Shown: positions 1 through 10,784, counted from the stretch's first letter. The stretch is 64,000 nucleotides of DNA from Endotrypanum monterogeii (GCA_000333855.2 CM007345.1:673527-737526); one strand, 5' to 3'. Notes: generated by a model from the sequence alone, not told the origin. Numbers and translations: made by a program.

Positions 1-667
1 AAAGACTGTTGACCCTTCAAGCTCCAGAGTCCAATATACACGCGACCTTCCCCCTCAATCTTCCTCCACGCCCCCCACCTCCTGTACATCACTCTCCGTT
101 GGATCCTCCCTCCCCACTCCCCATCACCTTTTTAAATGTCTGGCACCTATTTTTGTTTCCTTTTCCTTCTCATATCTGCAGCGGCATAGGCGCACGTGTA
201 TGTGTGTTTTTATGTTAGCCTGGTTGTAGGCATCTCTGGGGCACCGCCGGCTACCCCTTGCTTTAGGGATTTCCCCTCTTTCTCTCTTCGTTCTGAGGGG
301 AATGGTCGACGTACAGCAGATGAAGGGAGGCAGAGGCCGGATGGGGAGGAGATGGTGCCCCCCCCCCCGCCGCCGCACTCGACCAACAACAACAAAAGGG
401 CCATCAAAAAGCGGCAAAACCATGCGGCGCACTTTTTCGTTTTTGGCTCGCGTATCCGCAAACCCCACCGAGCCCTCCCTCCGCCTCCCTCCAAATCCCA
501 TCCTTTCCGTTCCCGATCTGCAGATCATCTACCATTAAGGCTGTGTGTTCCATCTACGATCCAAATAAGCCCCCTAAAGACACACACACACAGACGAGAA
601 ACCCACACTCATTTCACATCACCCTTTAGGTCCACCGTCCAGCGATGTGGAGAGTGACCTACTGGTT
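1..667. other. Intergenic / 3' flank
   Basis: This stretch lies downstream of the large minus-strand gene. It is pyrimidine-rich on the plus strand in places and has a C run at 358-368, one of only two long C runs on this strand in the window. Short open frames on both strands have no recognisable domain and are dominated by Pro/Arg low complexity. I see no gene. Confidence 0.6.
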
Positions 668-3600
668 TTAGTGTCGAGGGCGTTTCGTGTGAGGACGATG
701 CTGCTTGCTATCGTTTCTGGCAGACCTTTTACGAGAATTATCCCCTGCAGTGCCACTGCCGTGATCACGACCGCGGCCAGCGCCACCATCAAGTTTCTTC
801 TTGCGGTCCCTTTCGTTGCGGCGCTCTCTCTCTCGATGGCTGTAGTTTCTCTGGCTGCCTCTGCTCCGCTCCTCTGGTGCGGCGGCAGCGACCGTGAACG
901 AAGAAGTCGTCGGAGCTGTTGTAGCGGCCGCCTTTGCACTCGTTATTGTCTGTGGTGCGGGGGGTGATATGGGGTGCAGAGTGTAGAGACGACAAACATC
1001 ATCGGCGACACCGAGCTCCGTGCACAACGCGCTCTTCTCCACAACTGCAAGTCGCTGTACCATTGCGTCGATGGCGACACTCTTGCGCCTGGACACGATC
1101 TTTTTGACTGTGCTTTGGATTTTCTCGACGACGCTGCGTACAAGCGAAATGGTGTCACCCAGATGTTGCAATACCATCACAATCTTCCATTCATCAAGGA
1201 TGGAGTTCCGCTGTGCAATCTTCTGCACAGCCATCACGACGTCACCGAAGGTGTGCTGCACCATGCGGAACGCGTCCGCCTCTGTGTCGGGGAGACTACA
1301 GTGAAACACGCGTACTGTGCTATCCTCCGTCAGGAAACTCTTCTTGTATGGAAGAACGATATCCTGAAGCACACATCGCATGCAACACAGGCAGGATAGC
1401 GCCTCGGTGCGAGTACAGTCGGTCAGCGAGTTGGCAAGTGTGAAGAAAAAGCGCTGACACATGCGTTGCCGCTCTTGCGCGGTCATGACGATGGGCAGCT
1501 GCGAGTCGCTGAGTACATGCAGAAGATGCCCAAGCGTGGCGGCGCTGATGGCACCATCTATCGGCGAGATGCGTGCACGCTGGACAAGGGCTTCGTGTAT
1601 ATGATCCAGGTATTCGCGCAGCGTGGCTGGTCGAAGTGCGGTTTCTGCGGCAGCGATGCTGGTGTTCGTAGTGGCAGTCATCGCTGCCTCCTGAGGGTTG
1701 TCGATAGAATCAACAGCGGCCAACTTCTCGTCTTCCGGTTTATCTCGGAGCTGCTTCTGTTCCTGCTGCTTCAGCAACGCCTCCGTATCACCGCGCACAG
1801 CGTCTCTTAGCTCGTGCAAAGCCGCATCAACGTCTTGTGTCCCTTTTAGTTTTATCTGCTCCACTCCTGCGCGAATACTGAGAAGGGTCTTCGTCGGGGT
1901 GTGTGGTCCGCAATGCGCGGAGAACTCCCGGAGAAGTCGCTTCGCAGCCGTATGGAGGCGTTCGACATTGCCAACTTGATCGTACCTGGCTGCCCAAAAC
2001 CACGAGTGCCATCGGCTGTTGCGGTTGCTGTGGAACCATTGCTGCGTGGCCGCTAGAGACGAGGGACTGAGCGAGTTGGCGGCTTCGGCATTCTCCTTGG
2101 GGCTGCTACTGCAGATGTTGCCTTGTACCCCAGGAGCGTCTATCTGATTGCTGGCTGGTTGAGCCTCGGTGCGATTTCGCAGGGAGACAAGGAAGGAATA
2201 TGCAGCAGCGTTGGTCGACGAAGGCGTCAATGACGTTAAGCTCGGGGTGCATAAATACAGAATCAATGTCGTTGCCGCCTCGGCGGAGAGCGGGGCCACC
2301 GACGAAGACGCTGACGTGCTAAGCTGCAGTGCACACCAGCGACACACTCCAAAGAAGAGAGAGCGCATTATGTCCATCGCGAGGCTGCGTGTCCAGAAAA
2401 GACCTGATGTAATTTTTGTCTTGTCAGAGAAATTCGACCACCTTCCCATCGCCACCTCCGCCGACGACTGCACAATGTCGAGAAACGGTGATCTGCGCCT
2501 GATAGCAGTGGTGGCCGTTGATGTGACTAGTTCGCAGAGGTAGCGCTGCGCAGCCACTTGTGCGTGCCATGCCACCTCTGCCACTGGTGTGTCTTTGACC
2601 GACCAGAAATAGAGGCGTGGTCGTTCCCACAGGTATGCCATGCTGCCGCTACAGGGGTACTTCGCCGTCAGTGCGAGGCTCACGTCTGCGTCCTCCGCGG
2701 TGGTATAGTCGAGTGCCATGGCACGCAACGGTGGTAAAAAGAAGGCGGCCAGACCGTGGCGCTGGTGGTCGACAATGTGGCTGCGCAGATACTCGATCAT
2801 GTCGCAGCCGCCTTTGCCAAGGAAGGTCTCCAGAGCAGCTCGCAGACGAGGTAGCGCTGTGGGGGGCAATGTGCAGAAGACGGCTTCGAAAAACATGAGA
2901 AGTTCGCTTACAGCCACCTCGTCACTCGTGTTTTGCATCCGCGCGACGCAGGCTTCATCCAGCGCAGCACCGATGAAGTTTGCAAGCGTTGCGGAGAGGG
3001 AAGAAGGGGCCGTCCACAACAAAGTCACCTTGCCGCCGTCTTCCGCCTCCTCTGCAACTGTGTTGTCACTGGTCAGGTGCTGTGAGGAGTCGAGGACGTA
3101 CTGCATGGCCTCGTCCAGGGCGGAGAAGACTCGATAGAAGTGAGGGAAATGAAGTTCAACAAGCTGCACAGCCGACATCAGCTCCTCTGTCAGCGCCTTG
3201 GAGCAAGGCGTACTGGTGGCGGCGCTCGCTGCGACTTCTTGCTCCTTTGAGACGCCCTTGTTGCGCACCACAGCATCAGCACTAAGGTCTAGCGTTACAC
3301 GGTTCACGGAAAGAACGTGGCGAAAAATGTGTTCCTGGATGACTGAGAGCGGCTGCTGAAGTGCTGCGAAGGCCAGGGGCAGAAGTTTGTGTGGTTCCGT
3401 GGTGCAGAGTTTGTGATCGACTCCATCAGAGGCAGCATCGGTGGATGAATGCACGTTGGTGGGGGTGTGGTTTAGAGAGTCTATCACACGTGAGAAACAC
3501 GCCGCGGAAAATGAGTAGTCTCGCACCTGACGGTGATGCATGCGAAGTTGCCGACGGGCCCCGCTGGCTGCATGCATGGAGAGAGCGTGGCTGCCGTCGT

Positions 3601-5386
3601 GCGTAGCGTGCGTGACGCGGTGCATTTCTCGGACACAACACCTCCACGCTTCTGCCGATGGCGGTTCCTGTTTTTGCCCATCAGACGCAGATGAGAAAAA
3701 CAGATCCGTGATGAGGGTCATGTACGGGACTAAGAGGAGTGTGGTCTCATCATAGTTGCTGAGCACAAGTGTGAGGTTCACGACCTGCTTGCGCAGTCCT
3801 TGCCACGCTTCATCTACAACCGCGAGGCGATTCATGTCAATACCAGCGGCTTGGTAATCGCTATGCCGCTGCTGTTCTTTCCCGGATGTGCCCTCACTGT
3901 CCCCGCGTGCCACCATCGCAGTTCCACACATACCTGCCTTCCGAGCCATGTGCTTACAGGTAATCCACCAGCTACTCATCGGTCCAAGAAGTCCTTCACA
4001 CACTTTATAGGATGTCAAGACGAGAAGAGGGGCCAAGCTGTAGTCCCCCCCAGTCGGCATTTCCGACTGCTGCGAATTTTGGCGTGGTGCGGGCGGGCGT
4101 GGCAGAGCAGCATAAACCATCGTACAGTCGTCGTCTTCTGTTGTGTTGGTATTGCAGTAGAGCTGTGTGTCAATAAGGCTCTTCAGGACATCAGCAGCAT
4201 AGCGGATGTGCGCTGCAACCGTGACCACTGCAGTTGCATCCGATTCAGCCACAATGGCCGTTGCGTACTCGGAGTGTGCAATAGCTGCCTGCACAAGCTT
4301 TTGCAGCTGGTCACGAAATTCTGAATGCACAGCGTGTGTGAAACATGGTAAATATGTTTCCTGCTCCGACGGCAAGAGCTGCAGTCCCGCGTCTTGCACG
4401 AAGGCGCCGATGTAGCTCACAAGGCAGAGCGTGGGAGAGGGAATCAGCAGAGCTGGTGCAGACCCCGATGCAGTCCCGTCTTGTTCAACAACAATTCCAT
4501 GACGGCGCAGCTGCTGCTGGTGAGCAGCGCGCAGGTACAGCGGCAACATGCCAGTGAACCAGTCGCCAGTGTGAAATCCTGCGGCGGATGAGACGCGGCG
4601 ACTCAACCCACGTCGTGACTTGGCACCATCCCCATCATCTATGTGTGGTGAGACCGTCGTTGCCGCAGCGGTGGCCCAGCTGAGAATATGGGTAAGGAGA
4701 TTGTCCAACAGGGCCGAGAGAACGCGGGATGCCAGTGCTGTGTTTTCTGCTTCGGTTGTCATACTGTCATGTGAGTCTGCAGTGTCATCCACATTCTCTG
4801 GAGTGGCAGTATTTGCATTGGCACTCACTGCTACAAGGTCGCGTGCGCCGTCTGCGAGTCCCTGGAGGATTGCCTTGAAGAAAGCAAGGTAGATTTGCTG
4901 CTGAAGCACACGTAGGCGGCGGGCCTGCACAGCATCAACGTGTGGGCTCTGCATGGCCTTGGCACCACTTAATCCAAACGCTGCCGCCGCCGCTGCTGGT
5001 GCAGTGGTGTCATCGGCGGCCTGCTCCGCCTTTTCTGCAGCGCGCTCATCCCAGGCCCGAGCCATGCACTTGCGCAGTTGTGTGAGAAGAGGCACGAGTA
5101 CACCATCCCATTTCATACGTTGGTAGAGTCCGTCGCGGTTGGTTTCGCCGGTGTGCTGGTGCGTATGCGCAACACTGCTCTGCTTTGCAGGGTGCTCTGC
5201 CGCGATTAGGCTCAAAAGTTCATTTCTATATGCGAGTGTGTGCATCGCTGTCTGCTTGGCGATTTCAGCGAGGCAGCTTGCGGCGGCGTCGTCAGCTGTC
5301 GCATCGAGCGGCTCTGCTTCGTCGAGAATGCAGCGGTGTGACCACCACGGCGCTACATCGCTCAAGCACGCTTGCTCTGCTTCCAT
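668..5386 (-). CDS. Large hypothetical protein with basic C-terminal tail
   Basis: This is a 1572-residue protein from the ATG at 5386; an in-frame ATG at 5431 would add 15 residues. I do not recognise the family. The sequence is mostly predicted helix with Ala/Thr/Ser-rich loops, and there is no signal peptide or clear membrane segment. The last ~90 residues are strongly basic (runs of Arg, Lys and His, ending in TKRPRH), which suggests a nuclear or nucleic-acid-binding protein. Large size, helical body and a charged basic tail are also seen in THO2/THOC2, but I found no decisive THO2 motif, so that is only a lead. It is the most downstream gene of the unit in this window. The frame is intact over 4.7 kb, so the gene is surely real even though its function is unknown. 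Confidence 0.9.
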   Translation of the reverse strand: MEAEQACLSDVAPWWSHRCILDEAEPLDATADDAAASCLAEIAKQTAMHTLAYRNELLSLIAAEHPAKQSSVAHTHQHTGETNRDGLYQRMKWDGVLVPLLTQLRKCMARAWDERAAEKAEQAADDTTAPAAAAAAFGLSGAKAMQSPHVDAVQARRLRVLQQQIYLAFFKAILQGLADGARDLVAVSANANTATPENVDDTADSHDSMTTEAENTALASRVLSALLDNLLTHILSWATAAATTVSPHIDDGDGAKSRRGLSRRVSSAAGFHTGDWFTGMLPLYLRAAHQQQLRRHGIVVEQDGTASGSAPALLIPSPTLCLVSYIGAFVQDAGLQLLPSEQETYLPCFTHAVHSEFRDQLQKLVQAAIAHSEYATAIVAESDATAVVTVAAHIRYAADVLKSLIDTQLYCNTNTTEDDDCTMVYAALPRPPAPRQNSQQSEMPTGGDYSLAPLLVLTSYKVCEGLLGPMSSWWITCKHMARKAGMCGTAMVARGDSEGTSGKEQQRHSDYQAAGIDMNRLAVVDEAWQGLRKQVVNLTLVLSNYDETTLLLVPYMTLITDLFFSSASDGQKQEPPSAEAWRCCVREMHRVTHATHDGSHALSMHAASGARRQLRMHHRQVRDYSFSAACFSRVIDSLNHTPTNVHSSTDAASDGVDHKLCTTEPHKLLPLAFAALQQPLSVIQEHIFRHVLSVNRVTLDLSADAVVRNKGVSKEQEVAASAATSTPCSKALTEELMSAVQLVELHFPHFYRVFSALDEAMQYVLDSSQHLTSDNTVAEEAEDGGKVTLLWTAPSSLSATLANFIGAALDEACVARMQNTSDEVAVSELLMFFEAVFCTLPPTALPRLRAALETFLGKGGCDMIEYLRSHIVDHQRHGLAAFFLPPLRAMALDYTTAEDADVSLALTAKYPCSGSMAYLWERPRLYFWSVKDTPVAEVAWHAQVAAQRYLCELVTSTATTAIRRRSPFLDIVQSSAEVAMGRWSNFSDKTKITSGLFWTRSLAMDIMRSLFFGVCRWCALQLSTSASSSVAPLSAEAATTLILYLCTPSLTSLTPSSTNAAAYSFLVSLRNRTEAQPASNQIDAPGVQGNICSSSPKENAEAANSLSPSSLAATQQWFHSNRNSRWHSWFWAARYDQVGNVERLHTAAKRLLREFSAHCGPHTPTKTLLSIRAGVEQIKLKGTQDVDAALHELRDAVRGDTEALLKQQEQKQLRDKPEDEKLAAVDSIDNPQEAAMTATTNTSIAAAETALRPATLREYLDHIHEALVQRARISPIDGAISAATLGHLLHVLSDSQLPIVMTAQERQRMCQRFFFTLANSLTDCTRTEALSCLCCMRCVLQDIVLPYKKSFLTEDSTVRVFHCSLPDTEADAFRMVQHTFGDVVMAVQKIAQRNSILDEWKIVMVLQHLGDTISLVRSVVEKIQSTVKKIVSRRKSVAIDAMVQRLAVVEKSALCTELGVADDVCRLYTLHPISPPAPQTITSAKAAATTAPTTSSFTVAAAAPEERSRGSQRNYSHRERERRNERDRKKKLDGGAGRGRDHGSGTAGDNSRKRSARNDSKQHRPHTKRPRH

Positions 5387-5734
5387 ATGATTTTGCTTCG
5401 GTTGCTGTTTATGAGGTATGTACACCTGCATGCGTGCGTGGGGCTACTGATGCCACACTTCTTCTTCTTATTGATGATAGTTGCTTGTTCAACAGACAGT
5501 CGTTATGTATGTAGTGTATGTGGGCGTGGTGTGATCATGGAGGGGAGGGGGTGAAGGGGGTGGAGGGGATGGAGGAGGAGGGCGGGTGACGCCCATCGCT
5601 GTCACCTAACACGCACACAAACGGTAGGGAAAGTTGAAGTCTTTGACCTTCCATTCCTTTTTTCAGTCCTTGGGGGGCGGGGGGGGGGGGGCTGTGTAGT
5701 GAAATCAGGATGGCCCCCCATATAAGTTTCCCGC

Positions 5735-5768
<34 letters not shown>

Positions 5769-5930
5769 ACGACAGGGGATATAAGTAAAGAGAGGCAAGT
5801 CGAATCGATGCCACCTTATCAGGCTCTCTCTCGCCCCATCCGCTCTGCTAACGCTTGGGGACATATTTGTGGATCATGATGACGAGGGGAGGAGGAGGTG
5901 GTGGAAACAGTTTGGTGCGGCCTACTCCAC
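5387..5930. other. Intergenic region with poly-G and (GT)n
   Basis: This spacer between two minus-strand genes carries a G run at 5679-5691 and a (GT)14 tract at 5737-5765. On the coding strand both are C- and CA-rich, as is usual for trypanosomatid untranslated regions. No gene is seen. Confidence 0.7.
5737..5765. repeat. (GT)n microsatellite
   Basis: This is an uninterrupted GT dinucleotide tract of about 29 bases, read as CA on the coding strand, within an untranslated region. Confidence 0.95.
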
Positions 5931-6896
5931 TCATGGCTTTCGTGTCCTGTCCAGCTGCTGTTGCAGCGACAGGGCCCTCCGCACGAGAAAAGAGTGTCCC
6001 TCTCGGTCTTGCACGCGGATCTCGAAGAACTGCGGATACTTGAGCATAAATGCGTTTGGTCGGACATGGGGGTAGCCCATGCACCGCATCTTGACATCAC
6101 GTGGTATCTGCAAACTCGTGAACGGGGTCCACTCATTTGGGATGTATGTGAGTACTTCCTCTAGACGATCCTTTAGCGTGGTCGTTTCGTCGACGAAGCC
6201 TGTCCCCGCACCTGTGCCAGGGGGCACGCCAGCTTTGCTTGGGTACGGTGTGGCAACTTCCTTCGCTTTCTGCAGCCCCAACCACTGCACTAGTGCTGGC
6301 AGCGGCTTCGTCCCAGGCGGAAGTCGCAATAGCTGCATGTTGCTATTCACACATGATGGGGGGGCCACATGCAGCGTAGCTGAGTTCCCGGAAACCTTGC
6401 CACCCACGCGGTACATCGAGAAATGATTTGGCAGGTGCAGCAGCAGCTCCTCCAATGGAAGACGATGTGCCACGAGGATCTGCCGTGAGGAAGGGCTCAG
6501 GGAACGAAATACTTTCCCCACTGGTACAATGTGTGTGATGAGAGTTCTAAGCTCAATGATTACCGGCTCAAGGGAGGGGGGGGCTTCATGTTTGGCACCC
6601 TGGCAACTGGCTGAGTCCGCACGCGCCGCATTCTTTTGACTGCCGACCGCGCTGATGCTGGCGCTGCTCTGCGGTAGCTGAGAGGTCGGCGGCTTTGGTG
6701 GGGTGGTGCACTGTCCAGCGGCGCGTCGCTGGTGAAGCAGCGATGACGGAAACAACGAGAAGGTGGTCAGGGCTGCATTGCAGAATCGATGACAGATGGG
6801 GGTCGTCACCTCGGTGAAGATACGTATCGATCGCGCTGTACCTGAGGTCTTGTGTAGAGCGAGCACAGCGCGCCGCAATGTGTGCGAGAGACGCAT
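5931..6896 (-). CDS. Probable mitochondrial protein with two copies of a small helical module
   Basis: The protein has 321 residues from the ATG at 6896. The open frame continues upstream to 7235, but that part is Ser/Pro/Phe-rich untranslated-type sequence, and the chosen N terminus (MRLSHTLRRAVLALHKT) looks like a mitochondrial presequence. Residues ~109-155 and ~231-285 appear to be two copies of one ~50-residue module: a hydrophobic helix, a Pro turn, a second helix with L..L, then a Pro-x-x-F-x-hydrophobic strand (LPNHFSMYRV and YPQFFEIRV). A related stretch occurs in the next gene upstream (7887-8858). The pattern resembles a winged-helix element; that is inference. I cannot name the family. 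A mitochondrial RNA-processing or ribosomal role is plausible from the targeting and the neighbour, but not shown. Confidence 0.8.
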   Translation of the reverse strand: MRLSHTLRRAVLALHKTSGTARSIRIFTEVTTPICHRFCNAALTTFSLFPSSLLHQRRAAGQCTTPPKPPTSQLPQSSASISAVGSQKNAARADSASCQGAKHEAPPSLEPVIIELRTLITHIVPVGKVFRSLSPSSRQILVAHRLPLEELLLHLPNHFSMYRVGGKVSGNSATLHVAPPSCVNSNMQLLRLPPGTKPLPALVQWLGLQKAKEVATPYPSKAGVPPGTGAGTGFVDETTTLKDRLEEVLTYIPNEWTPFTSLQIPRDVKMRCMGYPHVRPNAFMLKYPQFFEIRVQDREGHSFLVRRALSLQQQLDRTRKP

Positions 6897-7886
6897 GGAC
6901 TTTCTATTTATTTGCGCACCGTCGGCGTCATACACACGTCTTGAGAGCCGTTCAACAAAGAAGAATATTGCGATGCCACGTGGCAAAGTAAATATTGCTG
7001 CTCTGGCGATGAATGTCCAATGGGGCGGTGGCAGCGACAATGACGACGACGAGGGGAAGGAATGAGATATGAAGGAGGGAGGGGGAAGGAAGTGATGGAA
7101 GAGACTTTGTTCTCGCTGGAGTTCGACTTCACCATCTTTTCCCCTCAACATAACCTCCAAAGCACCCCCAGCTGGGGTTTCCCGTTTCCATTGCACATGC
7201 GCGCCGATACAAGTCGAGGCACACAGGAGATTCAATGTCGAACAGGATTTGAGGAGTTGGGAAGAGGGGACGGATGAGTCGGCGGAGACGCAGCGACTCT
7301 TGTACCCTACATTGGCGCGTGGGGTGCAGGCGGCATTGCATCAGAAGGCACCTCGCTCAAAAAAAAAAAAACTACCAGTAGTGCAACTGGACTGCGTGGA
7401 GAGAGGGGGGGGGCATGTGTGCGGCTGTGCACTGGTTAAAGAGGGATAATGCCAAGAAGCCAGGCTTCCCTTTCTTCCACAGACACATATATATAGAGAG
7501 ACTGCACCAAATGCTTCTCGGTGCACTGCCTGTAACCCGCTTCGCCACCTGTGAGGTGCCTTCAAATATATAGTGCTGAGGATACCATGAACCGGTCGCC
7601 AGGATGCTATACTTTTCTCTTGACTAGATAACAGACGATGAGGTCGAAACAGTGTAAAAGAATGTGCGGAGTAGGCACATACACATACACACGCACGCAA
7701 ACGATATCACTGGTGATCATGTGAGGGTGGGTGGCCCCCGTCGGCAATCACATGTAGAGATGGAGAAAACACGGACACAGAACTCCACCCCGCCTCACCC
7801 CTCTATACACGTACACACACACAAACTCTCTCTCACACACACAAACTCACACACCTATACACACACGGACATGATCCTCAGTTGAA
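6897..7886. other. Intergenic region
   Basis: This spacer of about 1 kb contains an A run near 7360-7371 and several CA-rich patches near 7680-7865. Open frames here are short and of biased composition. No gene or RNA gene is recognised. Confidence 0.6.
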
Positions 7887-8858
7887 CTAACGCGTCCCGA
7901 AAGACTGACTGTGACCACGCATTGGTCCGCCCCGACGAGGTGCACCATCACTTCCCCCCCCTCCGCGGCCTCTGCCGTCGCTTCCGAATCCACGACGGCT
8001 ATCACGTTGTGGCGGCGGTCCGCGGCGCCCATCTCCTCTATGATACCTGCTGCCTCTTTCTTCGCTGTTGCCGCCGCCGCCTTCATTGCGGTACTGCTGC
8101 TGTTGCGGCGGGCGAGATGAGCCTGAGGATGACTGCGAACCCTGATACCTGCGATCGCCGCCCCCGCCTCCACCTCCACCGCCACGCCCACGACTGTTGC
8201 CATAGTTACCTCCCGGGCGACGTTGCGGATACCGCTGGCGGTTGTCGTCGTCGAGCCCCATCATATGCCGCATTGTTTTGCGTTGCACATCACGCATTGC
8301 GTACTGCTGAATGACGATGGGGTTGCCAATCACATAGAGGACGCCATCCTCGGGTTTGGTGTGCAACACGAAGAACTGCTTCCGCTGCTCGAGGAAATTC
8401 CGAAGACCCCCATGCTTCTCGCTGAGTGCTTCTTGTATGTTCTCATTGATGGCCGAAAAGAGGGACTTGATGGATATGGCTCCCTTGGGCGATAAGTGTT
8501 TGACCACCTCCGTCATCACAATCGAGTCGTCGCGGAGGGCTGCGCGGGTTTCGGGGCTGAGCTCGCCATCACCTGTGCTGTTCATGGGTGCACCGGGTAC
8601 GGGGCCGGTGGGCTTTTGTGGATTCTCATGGTCGCCTGCGCGACGAGAACCGGCAAAGCCTGACCCGGTGTGATGACCGCCCCTACCTCCCCCACCCCCA
8701 CCAGGGGAGCGGCTGTAGGGACGCGAGGACTGCCAGCGCATTGCGCAACCTGAGTGCAGGATTACCGCTGATGCCGGCACCGCTGCAGAGACCACCAAGG
8801 CAGCAGATACTCCACTGCTGCAGAGTCCGCTACGCGACACGAGTGAAAGGGACCGCAT
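7887..8858 (-). CDS. RGG-rich probable mitochondrial RNA-binding protein (RGG3/MRB1820-like)
   Basis: The protein has 323 residues. The N terminus (MRSLSLVSRSGLCSSGVS) is Arg/Ser-rich without acidic residues, as in mitochondrial presequences. A Gly-rich patch at ~53-70 is followed by a compact domain at ~113-165 (EVVKHLSPKGAISIKSL, then FLEQRKQFFVLH), similar in pattern to the two modules in the adjacent gene 5931-6896. Residues ~205-323 are a long RGG/RGR region with tyrosines and glutamines, typical of RNA-binding proteins that are arginine-methylated. The architecture, and what I recall of the gene order in T. brucei, fits RGG3/MRB1820, an accessory factor of mitochondrial RNA editing. That identification is not certain, because an RGG tail alone is not family-specific. 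Confidence 0.8.
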   Translation of the reverse strand: MRSLSLVSRSGLCSSGVSAALVVSAAVPASAVILHSGCAMRWQSSRPYSRSPGGGGGGRGGHHTGSGFAGSRRAGDHENPQKPTGPVPGAPMNSTGDGELSPETRAALRDDSIVMTEVVKHLSPKGAISIKSLFSAINENIQEALSEKHGGLRNFLEQRKQFFVLHTKPEDGVLYVIGNPIVIQQYAMRDVQRKTMRHMMGLDDDNRQRYPQRRPGGNYGNSRGRGGGGGGGGGDRRYQGSQSSSGSSRPPQQQQYRNEGGGGNSEERGSRYHRGDGRRGPPPQRDSRRGFGSDGRGRGGGGSDGAPRRGGPMRGHSQSFGTR

Positions 8859-10361
8859 GATCAGACTCTCTAATTATTTCCAGGTTGGCGATAGAAGCCG
8901 AATATCGTTAGCTGCAACCCTCAGGCGCACGTGTGGGCGCGTCCCTGTCGACGCCTCTCTTCTCACGCGTGTATCCCTTTAAATCTCTCTCTCTGTGTTG
9001 TCTGCACGTGCTACGTGTTAGCGCGTCAGCGAGGTTGGTATGCTCGGATCGGATACGCCCAATACCACGACGAGGGACGGCAACGGGGTGGTTACTCGCA
9101 AGATTCGGGCACAAATCAACAACACTAATAATAATATATATGCGTGTGTGTGCATGCGTGCGTGGAACAGCATGTTTGACGGAAAAAAAGAGTTGAGGAG
9201 GAGGAGAACCGGTTTTCGAGCGGCATCGATGCACAGTGGATGAGGCTCCAGCCTTCAGGCGGAGGAGGGGGGGGGGGGCTACACGGGGAAATCAAAACGG
9301 AGGCTCCTAGTTCGTAAGAGGGGAGATGCAGAGGGACTGTCCTCCTTTTTCCCTCTCCTCTTCTACTCCAGCAGACACAGAATAACTCATCGTCGCTTTT
9401 TTTTTTCTTTTCCCGAGTGGCACATACACCCACACACGCAAAATACAGACATCGTCTCCCACGCTACACAAAAAGGAACGTATACAAACAACACACAAAC
9501 AGGAGGAGACGCGCAAACGTGTGGGAATAAACACAGAAAAATGCAAACAATATTTTCGAGCCACCTGTAATCAAACAAAATAAATAAAAAGAAAGGGAAG
9601 GGCGGGGAGGAGTGTGGTGCACAGATATAATAATACCAACAGAAAATAGAGAACGACAGTCAAGGTGACTGCGGTGGGATCCGGTTGCGTATACACACAA
9701 AAAAACCTTCGGCCCACAAATGCATAGGTACACATGAATTGAGATGATCAAAAGTCAAACGGAGAAGAAGAGGAGGGGAGGGGGAGGTTCAAAGCCCAGC
9801 GAGGTATGTACGGCAGACTGTGTCCGTCCCCCCACCTCCCCCGACCACGATCACCTCCATGTTAGAGTCAACACAAAAGTGCTGAGAGTGTTATAAAGAA
9901 TAGAGAAAAATCGGTGAAAAAAGAACCGACAGACACACACACACACACATGTACACGAGTGACTGTCTATGCAAGACAGATGGTGTGTGTGTGGTTGGGG
10001 GGGGGGGAGGGGAAATGATTGAAGGCAAAAAACAAAGAAAGCACACACTAAAAACACACACACGAGAAAATGAGATACATGTTCTAATACATTTGTGTGA
10101 AGTGAAGGTGAACATCTACGCGTCACTGTGTGCGTTTTTTTTTTTTGTCCCCCCAGTAGCGCGTGGCTCAAATGAGAAGGGGTGTGACAGGGTCCCTCTA
10201 CTCACTCCTCCGTCCAGCGCTCTCGCACCCCCTCCCCTGCGCAACCCACTACCCAACCAAGTTCAAGGAGGGGAGGGGAGGGGGGGGGGAGAAGCGCTGA
10301 GAGGTACGTAGAGGAGCTATATGCGGTCTACGAAGGCAATGGTATGAATTGGCTGCTGCTA
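8859..10361. other. Intergenic region with poly-G and (CA)n
   Basis: This is about 1.5 kb without a convincing gene. It holds a G run at 9267-9278, A-rich stretches around 9530-9600, a (CA)n tract at 9933-9949 and a T run near 10137-10145. Several open frames here are translations of these repeats. Confidence 0.65.
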
Positions 10362-10784
10362 TTAGATCCTATTCTTTTTTTCATATTTTTCCTTTGATTT
10401 TTCCCACTGGAAGCGCTCGGAGAGTGGAAGCGCCTCGATAGTGCTGGTGTAGCTGCCCGCCACACCTACAATGAAGTCCTGTGTCTCCTTCGGGTATACA
10501 ATTATTTCGACTAGTTTGTTGCCATTCTCCAGCTCTGACAAGGTGGCGTTGTGGAGCGCCTCGATATCGCTGTCGCGACTGAAGTAGTAGCGGATGTGAA
10601 ATTCGTACTCGGCGGTGTCGTTATAAAAAGCCCAACGCTCGCCGTCGTCGTACAGCAGGCGGAACAGAAGTCCGTTCTGTTGCTTCGGAAACATTTTTAG
10701 TGCCCTCAGCGGCTCCTCCGGCGGACCACCGTGTTTCCATACAATGTCATCCTGTGCTGAGAAAGTAGTGTACCCGCAGCCCAT
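10362..10784 (-). CDS. Small myristoylated calpain-related protein (DUF1935)
   Basis: The protein has 140 residues and begins MGCGYTTF. This has Gly2 for N-myristoylation and Cys3 for palmitoylation, so it is probably attached to the inner face of the plasma or flagellar membrane. Residues ~37-130 match the kinetoplastid calpain-associated DUF1935 domain: NGLLFRLLYDDGERWAFYNDT, then YEFHIRYYFS, then ETQDFIVGVAGSYTS. There is no cysteine-protease domain. The protein therefore belongs to the small kinetoplastid calpain-related group, like Leishmania SMP-1 and relatives, which are structural or targeting proteins and not proteases. The C terminus is short and Lys-rich. I cannot tell from sequence alone which SMP paralogue it is. 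Confidence 0.88.
   Translation of the reverse strand: MGCGYTTFSAQDDIVWKHGGPPEEPLRALKMFPKQQNGLLFRLLYDDGERWAFYNDTAEYEFHIRYYFSRDSDIEALHNATLSELENGNKLVEIIVYPKETQDFIVGVAGSYTSTIEALPLSERFQWEKSKEKYEKKNRI

Noticed and set aside
6897..7235. 113-residue N-terminal extension of the mitochondrial module protein
   Set aside because: The sequence is Ser/Pro/Phe-rich and the internal ATG at 6896 gives a typical presequence.
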